DNA from: Granulosicoccaceae bacterium
GTDB lineage: Bacteria > Pseudomonadota > Gammaproteobacteria > Granulosicoccales > Granulosicoccaceae
NCBI GenBank assembly: GCA_023301405.1
Contig: JALZUX010000049.1
Coordinates: 1 to 5,358 of the forward strand
DNA: 5,358 nt
Direction: 5' to 3'
Positions 1 to 5,358 of this stretch are shown here, piece by piece (the first letter of the stretch is position 1; each line of letters opens with the position of its first letter). A program made the position numbers and the translations under genes. Below the pieces are notes generated by a model. The model was given only the letters and a program-made list of their open reading frames with translations, searched no databases and had not been told where the DNA came from.

Positions 1-55
1 TCTCATGGCGGCAATGCGGTGTACCGCCGCATTCAACGGTGGTCCAGCTTGTCAT
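1..55 (-). CDS. Possible 5' end of a further downstream gene (partial, uncertain)
   Basis: On the minus strand an ATG at 55-53 is preceded by AGGAAGG (67-61) with a 5-nt spacer, a good ribosome binding site, and the frame stays open to the window edge. Only 18 residues are visible, beginning MTSWTTVECGG, and I do not recognise them. If real, this would be a fifth gene in the same direction as the operon, about 155 nt beyond the kinase stop. It competes with an open plus-strand frame over the same bases (1-57); at most one is likely to be real. The call rests mainly on the ribosome binding site. Confidence 0.27.
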   Translation of the reverse strand, partial: MTSWTTVECGGTPHCRHE

Positions 56-57
56 AA
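1..57 (+). CDS. Possible 3' end of a convergent gene (partial, uncertain)
   Basis: The plus-strand frame starting at base 1 is open until TAA at 55-57 and would encode the last 18 residues of a protein, ending RRIQRWSSLS. The arginine-rich, amphipathic tail is protein-like, but 18 codons have little statistical weight and the family cannot be recognised. If real, the gene would converge on the kinase gene, leaving about 150 nt between the two stop codons. This is an alternative to the minus-strand start at 55 and cannot be decided without the flanking sequence. Confidence 0.22.
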   Translation, partial: SHGGNAVYRRIQRWSSLS

Positions 58-132
58 GGCCCTTCCTGTAAAGTCGATTTTTAAATCACCTACTACTCGC
101 CTGCTAGTTATCCAAAAAGTGGCTGGTGAAGA

Positions 133-184
133 GGCGTGATCTCAAATAGTCTATCAAACACTGCAGCGTGCAGCAGATCACACC
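133..184 (-). repeat. Imperfect inverted repeat with nested hairpin downstream of the kinase gene
   Basis: GGCGTGATCT at 133-142 and AGATCACACC at 175-184 form 10-bp arms with one mismatch. In RNA read from the minus strand that mismatch becomes a G-U pair, so the stem is continuous in the operon transcript but not in a plus-strand transcript. Inside the loop, CTGCA (161-165) and TGCAG (169-173) form a second hairpin with a 3-nt loop. In the minus direction a run of five T lies 13 nt past the stem (115-119 on the plus strand), too far away for a classical intrinsic terminator. It could be a 3'-UTR stabilising or termination structure; the function is inferred. Confidence 0.4.
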
Positions 185-186
185 TT

Positions 187-210
187 CGGCGCGCACCTAG
201 CGCTAAGCCG
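187..210 (-). other. GC-rich hairpin directly after the kinase stop codon
   Basis: CGGC (187-190) pairs with GCCG (207-210) and GCGC (191-194) pairs with GCGC (200-203), leaving a 5-nt loop and a 3-nt bulge at 204-206. The structure abuts the TAA of the kinase gene (211-213). No T-run follows it in the minus direction, so it is not a standard rho-independent terminator. It may protect the 3' end of the operon mRNA, or it may be chance in GC-rich DNA. Confidence 0.3.
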
Positions 211-1152
211 TTACACCAAATCACTTAAGTACGGCAAGTCAGCCCCACTACGAGTACACGTAATAGCTGCTGCTTTTATGGCAAAGTTCATACTGGCCTG
301 CAAATCAACCTCGCCGACCAATTCTGCGCCACCATTGAGATGCCCTTCGCTCTGCATCCAGTGCAGAATACCGGCTTGAAAAGTATCCCCTGCACCGACG
401 GTATCGACCACCGATACTTTTACGCCTTCAACGTGCGCACTTTCACCGTTGGCTTTAAAGCCACTACCACCATCAGGCCCGCGAGTGATAAAAACCAATT
501 GCGCACCGTGTGAAAAACTGTCGGCGACAAATTGATCTTCTTTGTTTTTACCCAGCAACGTTTCTATGTCTTCATCACTGGCTTTTATAATAGTAGCGCT
601 GCCGGCAAAGCCTGCATAGACTTCACGCCATTTGTCGATATCAGGTTCAATGGTGGGTCGAAGATTGGGATCGTAGCTGATAACACGTTTGGCACTTTCG
701 CGGGTTGCCAACTGCATCAAGCTAGACGATGTAGGATCGACAGCAGTACTGTAGGACCCGAAATGTACCACTTGAATATCGGCTGGCAGCGATGACGGAA
801 GCTCATTGGCTTCTATACTGACATCTGCTGTATTGTCAGTATAAAACACATAAGCCGCTGAGCCGTCTGCTTGTTTTTCTACAATGGCAAGGGTGGTATT
901 GAGGTTGGTATCAATGCACAGATCAATATCTATTTTATTGTCTTTAAAGTGCCCTCGCATCCGCTGACCAAACAGATCAGATGATAGCTTGGTAAAGTAC
1001 CTTGACTTATGACCAAGCCTTGCCAAACCGGTAGCTACGTTCATGGGGGATCCCCCTACATGACCGCCTAAATTTACATTGCTTGCCGCCTCGTCTTCAC
1101 GGTTTTTTTCAGCAAACATATCAAACAACGCATCACCACAACACAAATACAC
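211..1152 (-). CDS. PfkB-family carbohydrate kinase, fructokinase-like
   Basis: This ribokinase/PfkB-fold enzyme (313 residues, normal family length) should be a cytosolic ATP-dependent kinase of a sugar or sugar-like compound. The N-terminal PfkB signature is at residues 29-48 (GGHVGGSPMNVATGLARLG), with the conserved Gly-Gly and Asn38. A YDPNLRP motif typical of fructokinase-type members is at 160-166. The C-terminal signature DTVGAGDTF at 250-258 holds the anion-hole Gly-Ala-Gly and the catalytic base Asp256. The start is GTG, placed directly after the hydrolase TAA with no intervening base. A GGGG stretch at 1164-1161 lies 8 nt upstream, and the resulting N-terminus MYLCCGDALFDMF matches how fructokinases usually begin. 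It is the last clear gene of the operon and is probably translationally coupled to the hydrolase gene. Substrate choice within PfkB is hard to predict: fructose is the default guess, but the context could mean another ketose or deoxy sugar. Confidence 0.9.
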   Translation of the reverse strand: MYLCCGDALFDMFAEKNREDEAASNVNLGGHVGGSPMNVATGLARLGHKSRYFTKLSSDLFGQRMRGHFKDNKIDIDLCIDTNLNTTLAIVEKQADGSAAYVFYTDNTADVSIEANELPSSLPADIQVVHFGSYSTAVDPTSSSLMQLATRESAKRVISYDPNLRPTIEPDIDKWREVYAGFAGSATIIKASDEDIETLLGKNKEDQFVADSFSHGAQLVFITRGPDGGSGFKANGESAHVEGVKVSVVDTVGAGDTFQAGILHWMQSEGHLNGGAELVGEVDLQASMNFAIKAAAITCTRSGADLPYLSDLV

Positions 1153-1935
1153 TTATGAATCCCCATAATTTTTAATAAGTTCGCACAATTTATTATTAAA
1201 AAAAGTGCGATGCTCAACATGCGGTAAATGCCCGCAATCATCTAAAAAGTGCCAATCACCACCAAACGTTAATGCATCATTAGCATTCAGCGCATTGATA
1301 TTATCTTGCTTACCCCAAAATACTTGCCGCTTCAAATCACTGGCTGCAACTTTGGCAAATGCCGCGTGCAGATGATCACCTGATTGGTGCAGTACGCGTG
1401 CGAAGTCTGTTAAAGATTCACGCGCACCGGGCTTGTTAAGATGGGCTAACAACAAACCCGCTAATGCACGTGCGATCAGGCGTTTGTTGTGAACAAGCGA
1501 CTGCAACAGGTCAAGCGCATCAGCTTCATTATCAAGTGAGGTCAATTGATCAGAAAACGATTGACAGACCCCTTGCCCCAACCCCAGTGGGGCTATAAGA
1601 CTCAATGATTGCACACGTATACCCTGACTGGCAGCACACAACACTGCCACGCTTGCACCAACACTATGCCCTACTAAATGAACTGGTTGAGCACAGGCGT
1701 TGTTGCGGGCGATCAGATCAGCAATCGACTGCAAATCGTGCCAGCCTTTCACATTTACCGATTCACCATGCCCGGGCAGATCAAACGCAAGGCTTTCAGC
1801 CATATCAAACACGGCTGGCGCATTGCCCGCCCACGATTGCTTATCAGCGCCAAAGCCATGAATAAATAGAACCTTGGTGTCGGTGGTACTGTCGCCCCCC
1901 AGGCGCTTGATATTCAGAATCGTAGGATCACACAT
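1153..1935 (-). CDS. Alpha/beta hydrolase, AcoC-type acyltransferase domain as a free protein
   Basis: This 260-residue cytosolic alpha/beta-hydrolase-fold protein has all expected elements: the oxyanion loop HGFG at 26-29, LPGHGES at 53-59, the nucleophile elbow GHSVG at 89-93 (Ser91), the acid Asp211 after GKQ, and the base His236 in CGHLPHVE. The pattern closely resembles the C-terminal domain of the AcoC-type acetoin dehydrogenase second component of pseudomonads, where an N-terminal lipoyl domain is fused to such a hydrolase. Here the lipoyl part is the separate gene 10 nt upstream, so this protein probably transfers the acyl group from lipoate to CoA, or hydrolyses it. The ATG at 1935 has only a distant GGAG, about 13 nt upstream and overlapping the end of the previous gene, which suggests translational coupling. 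A generic esterase role cannot be excluded from sequence alone. Confidence 0.85.
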   Translation of the reverse strand: MCDPTILNIKRLGGDSTTDTKVLFIHGFGADKQSWAGNAPAVFDMAESLAFDLPGHGESVNVKGWHDLQSIADLIARNNACAQPVHLVGHSVGASVAVLCAASQGIRVQSLSLIAPLGLGQGVCQSFSDQLTSLDNEADALDLLQSLVHNKRLIARALAGLLLAHLNKPGARESLTDFARVLHQSGDHLHAAFAKVAASDLKRQVFWGKQDNINALNANDALTFGGDWHFLDDCGHLPHVEHRTFFNNKLCELIKNYGDS

Positions 1936-1945
1936 AAGTACCGAG

Positions 1946-2188
1946 CTACTCCGTAGCCTCGATCATACCCAGGGTTTGACCTTCCTCTGTAATATCATCA
2001 GCATCAACCAATTGGCTTTTCAGCACACCCGAGACCGGCGCTTCGAGTTCCATTGTGACTTTGGGTGTGGTCACCAATAATACCTGGTCACCTTCGGCAA
2101 CAGTCTCACCTACCTTCACCAACCATTCTTCCACCTGAGCCTCGCTTACCTCATTGCCTAGACTTGGCATTACTATTGGGACTTCCAT
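1946..2188 (-). CDS. Free-standing lipoyl carrier protein
   Basis: A single biotinyl/lipoyl domain makes up the whole 80-residue protein. It opens with the typical [11 protein letters not shown] strand, and [19 protein letters not shown] and APVSGVL are hallmark lipoyl-domain segments. The likely lipoylated lysine is Lys43 at the beta-turn TTPKVTME. The preceding residue is Pro instead of the common Asp of TDK turns. No peripheral-subunit-binding domain and no acyltransferase core follow, unlike normal E2 proteins. The start at 2188 is chosen because GAGG (2198-2195) lies 6 nt upstream; the longer frame from a TTG at 2212 adds eight poorly matching residues and lacks a ribosome binding site. 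The gene sits 32 nt after the E1 stop. It should shuttle the acyl group from E1 to the neighbouring hydrolase. A biotin carrier role is unlikely, because the MKM motif is absent and the E1 gene is adjacent. Confidence 0.9.
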   Translation of the reverse strand: MEVPIVMPSLGNEVSEAQVEEWLVKVGETVAEGDQVLLVTTPKVTMELEAPVSGVLKSQLVDADDITEEGQTLGMIEATE

Positions 2189-2194
2189 TTTTTG

Positions 2195-2198
2195 CCTC
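2195..2198 (-). promoter_or_regulatory. Ribosome binding site that fixes the lipoyl protein start
   Basis: GAGG lies 6 nt before the ATG at 2188, within the context ACGAGGCAAAAA. The E1 gene has nearly the same leader, CCGAGGCAAC, before its own ATG. This supports ATG 2188 over the in-frame TTG at 2212. Confidence 0.7.
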
Positions 2199-2220
2199 GT
2201 TACTTTTATCAATTACAGAG

Positions 2221-4680
2221 TTACAGGCCGATCCCGGCCAGATGTTGATGATCCCACTGCCGTACACCTTCCTGCGTGGCCGATATGTCAGGAAAGAATT
2301 CACGCGTAACCAGATCAAGGATATCAGCGCATTGGGGAAAGTAGCTTGATTCCATCTCTGCGCCGGGGACAATCCAGTTGGGCGCCCCAAGCACCTGCGG
2401 CGCGGCCTTCAATGATTTAAACGCAAAGCGGCTCAGATTAGCGGCCAGCGTATTAGCGAAACTACCTCGTTCACAGGCCTCGGAAACGATCACAATATGG
2501 CCGGTTTTTTTCACCGATTCAATTACCACATCATAGTGAAAAGGCACCAGTGTGCGGGCATCTATGATTTCAGCTTGCAGGCCATAACGTGTTTGCAGCT
2601 GATCGGCCGCTTCAAGTGCTGGGTACAAACAGGGGCCTATCGTTAAGATGGTCAGCGCATCGCCACGTCGTTTAATATCAGGCTCACCAATCGGCAATTC
2701 ATAGTACCCTTCAGGTACTCCGCCGTCTTGCAAAGATTCTGTTAGGTCATATAAGCGCTGGCTTTCGAAAAAAACCACTGGATCATTGCTTGATAATGCG
2801 GCGGCCATCAAGCCTTTGGCATCATAGGGTGTGGACGGATACAACACCTTAAGCCCGGGTATATGGGTGACCAGTGACGACCAATCTTGTGAGTGCTGCG
2901 CACCGTACTTGCTGCCTACTGAGCAGCGAAGCACCACAGGTATCGATAAATCACCACCAGACATCGCTTGCCATTTAGACATTTGATTGAAGATTTCATC
3001 ACCGGCCCTACCGATGAAGTCTGCATACATGAGCTCAACCAGTGCCCGTCCGCCTTCCATCGCATAGCCTATGGCACTAGATACAATAGTAGCTTCCGAA
3101 ATGGGGGCATTGAAGACACGATGATGCGGGAATAGATCAGACAAGCCACGGTAAACACCAAACGCACCACCCCACTCCCTGCATTCCTCACCATAGATAA
3201 TCAGTGATTGATCACGAAGCATATGGTGCAACACCGATTCAAATAGCCCGTCGCGTAATGTAATAGCACGCATCGGTGATAGCGCGTTACCGTCAGTGTC
3301 TAGCCCAGCACGGGATTTTTTAGCATTTTGTCTGATGCGACTAGCGGCGGTGAGATCAACGCTTGAATCGACCGCGGTATTCGCTAAATCAATTGACGTA
3401 TTGCTGAACATCAATTCACCGATCATTGTCGGACATGCAGGAATGTCAACGGCCGGCGCGTTGGAAAAATCACTGGCCGCTTCCAACACTTTGGTGATCA
3501 TCTGTTGCACGCTTGAGCGCAAATCATCAGTCTCAACTTCAGACAACACACCTTGCTCTTGTAGCTCAGAGGCATAACGTATGATCGCATCATGCGATTG
3601 CCACGCCTTCATTTCTTCACGGGTACGATAAACATTGGCGTCAGAGGTAGAGTGCCCCGATTGACGATAGCATTCGATATCAAGCAGTGCCGGCCCGTTA
3701 CCCGCGATGAGTAAGTCTCTTTTTCGTTGCACGGCATCTGCCACCGCCAGTGGTCGCGTACCGTCGACGGTTTCTGCATGCATTGCGTGGGCATTGATAC
3801 CAGCGGCGATACGCGACAACCGATCCCACGCCATGGTCTCACCCATTGTCTGGCCGCCCATGGCATAAAAGTTATTGTTAAAGAAAAACAACACCGGCAG
3901 GCCCTTGCTGTTGGTGTCTTTCCACAGTGATTCCAACTGCGCCATTGAAGCAAAATTCATCGCTTCCCATACCTGCCCGCAACCGGTTGATCCATCGCCG
4001 GTGATACTGACACTAATGCCTTCACCAGACGTGCGTTTGTACATCGCTGCACCTGTCGCAATTCCGGCTGAGCCACCCACAATGGCATTATTAGGGTAAG
4101 CGCCGAAAGGTGTGAAAAAGGCATGCATGCTGCCCCCCATGCCTTTGTTAAAACCGGTGGTTCGCATCAGTATTTCAGACAAAAAACCAAACAGTAAAAA
4201 ATTTTGCGCTAGTGCTTTACCATCCCCGCCCAGACATTTTTCTACCGATTGCAGCAGCCTGCCGTGATCATGCTGCACCATGATATCGGCTAACTGTTTA
4301 TCGTTAAGCGTTTCTATTGCAGCTAGGCCTTTAGCTAGAAACTCTCCATGACTGCGATGATTACCAAAGATATGATCATCAGGAGACAGCGCCATCGCCG
4401 CACCAACGGCAACGGCCTCCTGACCCACTGACAAATGCGCCGGCCCACGGTAGTTACACGCCACACCATTGTATTCACCCTTACTGCGAATCGAGTTAAG
4501 CATGGTTTCAAATTCACGTAGAATCATCATGTGCTTCAATGCATTGATTAACGCTGCGCTGCCGCGTGTTGCTAATTCTTCAGTGATTGATCTGTCATAG
4601 GCGTAAGCGGGTATGACAGGCATGCTCAGCTGGCTTGAAGACTCAAATCGATCTGGCGTTATTTCGATGGATTTCGGCAT
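2221..4680 (-). CDS. Fused alpha-beta E1 component of a TPP-dependent 2-oxo acid or acetoin-type dehydrogenase
   Basis: This 819-residue protein joins both E1 subunits. The alpha part (about 45-400) carries HRSHG at 108-112, KGMGGSMH at 179-186, the TPP/Mg motif from GDG (228-230) to NNN (268-270), and the loop SGHSTSDAN at 341-349. A Ser/Ala/Asn/Asp-rich linker covers about 400-468. The beta part begins at Met470, where stand-alone beta chains start, and shows GEECREWGG (497-505), PISEAT with the conserved Glu529, GAQHSQ (593-598) and PSTPYDAKGL (615-624), then the C-terminal transketolase domain to about 790. Two insertions stand out against ordinary alpha chains: about 42 residues between HRSHG and GGSMH, and about 11 residues inside the TPP motif. 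The ATG at 4680 has GAGG 4 nt upstream. The enzyme would cleave an alpha-hydroxyketone or decarboxylate a 2-oxo acid and acylate the lipoyl protein encoded next. The AcoC-like hydrolase two genes on favours acetoin-type chemistry; a branched-chain oxo acid role is possible. Confidence 0.92.
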   Translation of the reverse strand: MPKSIEITPDRFESSSQLSMPVIPAYAYDRSITEELATRGSAALINALKHMMILREFETMLNSIRSKGEYNGVACNYRGPAHLSVGQEAVAVGAAMALSPDDHIFGNHRSHGEFLAKGLAAIETLNDKQLADIMVQHDHGRLLQSVEKCLGGDGKALAQNFLLFGFLSEILMRTTGFNKGMGGSMHAFFTPFGAYPNNAIVGGSAGIATGAAMYKRTSGEGISVSITGDGSTGCGQVWEAMNFASMAQLESLWKDTNSKGLPVLFFFNNNFYAMGGQTMGETMAWDRLSRIAAGINAHAMHAETVDGTRPLAVADAVQRKRDLLIAGNGPALLDIECYRQSGHSTSDANVYRTREEMKAWQSHDAIIRYASELQEQGVLSEVETDDLRSSVQQMITKVLEAASDFSNAPAVDIPACPTMIGELMFSNTSIDLANTAVDSSVDLTAASRIRQNAKKSRAGLDTDGNALSPMRAITLRDGLFESVLHHMLRDQSLIIYGEECREWGGAFGVYRGLSDLFPHHRVFNAPISEATIVSSAIGYAMEGGRALVELMYADFIGRAGDEIFNQMSKWQAMSGGDLSIPVVLRCSVGSKYGAQHSQDWSSLVTHIPGLKVLYPSTPYDAKGLMAAALSSNDPVVFFESQRLYDLTESLQDGGVPEGYYELPIGEPDIKRRGDALTILTIGPCLYPALEAADQLQTRYGLQAEIIDARTLVPFHYDVVIESVKKTGHIVIVSEACERGSFANTLAANLSRFAFKSLKAAPQVLGAPNWIVPGAEMESSYFPQCADILDLVTREFFPDISATQEGVRQWDHQHLAGIGL

Positions 4681-4861
4681 GTTGCCTCGGTGCAGCCCTG
4701 ACAGTGGTGGAATCGCATTTTATTACACTCTGCCCGCTTGCACACGAGTAAATACCATTTGACATGATCACGCCATCGAACGACTACATCACACCGCTGA
4801 CGCTGCTTAACACCGGTTACAAACCATGGGATTATCACCAATTTGCCTGAATTCAGTCTGT

Positions 4862-4880
4862 TGCGGAAATTTTATCCGCA
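4862..4880. promoter_or_regulatory. Operator-like dyad TGCGGA-N7-TCCGCA
   Basis: Perfect 6-bp arms, TGCGGA at 4862-4867 and TCCGCA at 4875-4880, flank a 7-bp A/T centre, giving a 19-bp dyad of the size bound by dimeric regulators. On the minus strand its centre contains TAAAAT, a possible -10 element, so a repressor bound here could block the operon promoter. Dyads of this strength can arise by chance in 340 bp, and no regulator gene is visible in the window, so this is tentative. Confidence 0.3.
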
Positions 4881-4935
4881 CACCAATCTCCTCGACTCCT
4901 AATCAATGGCCCCCGCCGTACACTTGGTCATCGCC

Positions 4936-4959
4936 AATTGACAGAGCCGATAATTGACA
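4936..4959 (+). promoter_or_regulatory. Tandem AATTGACA repeats containing consensus -35 hexamers
   Basis: AATTGACA occurs twice, at 4936-4943 and 4952-4959, 16 bp apart. Each copy contains a perfect TTGACA -35 hexamer on the plus strand, upstream of the exported-protein gene at 5020. Neither is followed by a good -10 box at 17 bp (TACCCC and CAATCC respectively). They may be a weak or activator-dependent promoter for the divergent gene, or direct repeats bound by a regulator. Confidence 0.3.
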
Positions 4960-5019
4960 ATACCCCCTTAAGACTGCAATCCTCGAGCAATTGCATTCCC
5001 TTAGATAAATGCGATCAAA

Positions 5020-5358
5020 ATGCCCAATACCATCAAACACCGCCTCGCCGTAGCGCTAGTTACCCTGAGTCTACAGACGCTTGCAGCCACTGTGTCTGCG
5101 GATGAAGAAATTACGTTTCAGCGAGTTCCCACCCAGTTTATCGCCGCACTGGGTGAGCCGAGTGCCAGTTCCGGCACTGGCGCAGAAACCTGGGGCCTAT
5201 GGCAGCAGGACCCGGGGCCTCGTGGCGTTTGGTTGCGACAGTTCCCGAAACTGCAGGCACTAGGCGGCTACGGCCCGGGCAATTGGAAGTTTGACGATAA
5301 CGACTGGTGGCTGGACGAGAACGGGCTCATCATGGAGCCCCCGGCGTTTCCGATACCG
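5020..5358 (+). CDS. Exported protein of unknown function, Trp-rich (3' end outside window)
   Basis: The 113 visible codons run uninterrupted to the window edge. The protein starts with a Sec-type signal peptide: basic residues at 6-8 (KHR), a hydrophobic core at about 9-22, and a VSA cleavage motif at 25-27 before an acidic mature start (DEE). The mature part should be periplasmic or secreted. It contains FIAALGEP, SGTGAETWGLW and DPGPRGVWL, followed by a tryptophan-rich stretch NDWWLDENGLIMEPPAF at 94-110. I have the impression that similar exported proteins without assigned function occur in other proteobacteria, but I cannot name the family. The ATG at 5020 is the only plausible start after the in-frame TAG at 5002-5004. 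No clear Shine-Dalgarno site precedes it. It is divergent from the dehydrogenase operon and shows no obvious functional link to it. Confidence 0.8.
   Translation, partial: MPNTIKHRLAVALVTLSLQTLAATVSADEEITFQRVPTQFIAALGEPSASSGTGAETWGLWQQDPGPRGVWLRQFPKLQALGGYGPGNWKFDDNDWWLDENGLIMEPPAFPIP

Larger units (their letters stand above)
4681..5019. promoter_or_regulatory. Divergent intergenic region with the likely operon promoter
   Basis: These 339 bp separate the minus-strand operon from the plus-strand exported-protein gene and contain no convincing gene. They must carry the promoter of the operon and probably that of the divergent gene. In the minus direction there are A/T-rich candidate -10 elements (GATAAT around 4836-4831, TAAAAT at 4873-4868, TGTAAT around 4727-4722), but none has a good -35 box at 16-18 bp. 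A perfect 10-bp palindrome CTGAATTCAG lies at 4847-4856. I could not fix a transcription start for either gene. Confidence 0.5.

Noticed and set aside
13..33. Inverted repeat AATGCGG / CCGCATT as a terminator
   Set aside because: The 7-bp arms are perfect, but no T-run follows on either strand and the bases may be coding in either direction at the window edge.
76..87. GATTT-TT-AAATC as a terminator for a plus-strand gene ending at 57
   Set aside because: The stem is short and A/T-rich with a 2-nt loop, so it would not be stable enough to terminate transcription.
2189..2212. N-terminal extension of the lipoyl protein starting at TTG 2212
   Set aside because: TTG is a poor start, has no Shine-Dalgarno site, and the extra eight residues precede the normal first beta strand. 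ATG 2188 has GAGG at good spacing.
3609..3953. Open frame of 114 codons inside the E1 gene
   Set aside because: It is in another frame of the same strand, over the conserved TPP-binding region of E1, and its translation has no domain features.
4659..4841. Small minus-strand frame of 60 codons overlapping the E1 start
   Set aside because: Its Cys/Arg/Trp-rich composition is not protein-like, it overlaps the well-supported E1 start and ribosome binding site in another frame, and it shows no recognisable motif.

Overview
The window looks bacterial and most likely proteobacterial, probably gammaproteobacterial. GC content is intermediate by eye, genes are tightly packed with Shine-Dalgarno sites, the hydrolase resembles the AcoC-type second component known from pseudomonads, and one gene encodes a typical Sec signal peptide. 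The taxonomic call is an inference; there is no rRNA or other marker gene here.

Layout. Positions 4680 to 211 hold four minus-strand genes in the order: (1) an 819-residue thiamine-diphosphate dehydrogenase in which E1-alpha and E1-beta are fused; (2) a free lipoyl carrier of about 80 residues; (3) a free alpha/beta hydrolase of 260 residues resembling the catalytic half of AcoC; (4) a PfkB-family sugar kinase of the fructokinase type. The spacings are about 32, 10 and 0 nt, so this is almost certainly one operon. Positions 4681-5019 form a divergent intergenic region. From 5020 to the right edge runs the start of an unrecognised exported protein on the plus strand. Positions 1-210 hold structured DNA downstream of the operon and ambiguous gene fragments at the edge.

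How the genes could work together. E1 would use TPP to cleave or decarboxylate an alpha-hydroxyketone or 2-oxo acid and load the acyl group on the lipoyl protein. The hydrolase would move the acyl group to CoA, or to water. The kinase would phosphorylate the sugar precursor or a sugar-like product. Acetoin dehydrogenase systems use the same chemistry. Here, however, the two E1 chains are fused, the AcoC-like component is split into two genes, no E3 or classical E2 core is present, and a sugar kinase is attached. These departures suggest a substrate related to carbohydrate breakdown rather than plain acetoin, and this is the most interesting feature of the window. No mobile elements, CRISPR arrays, tRNA or rRNA genes were seen.
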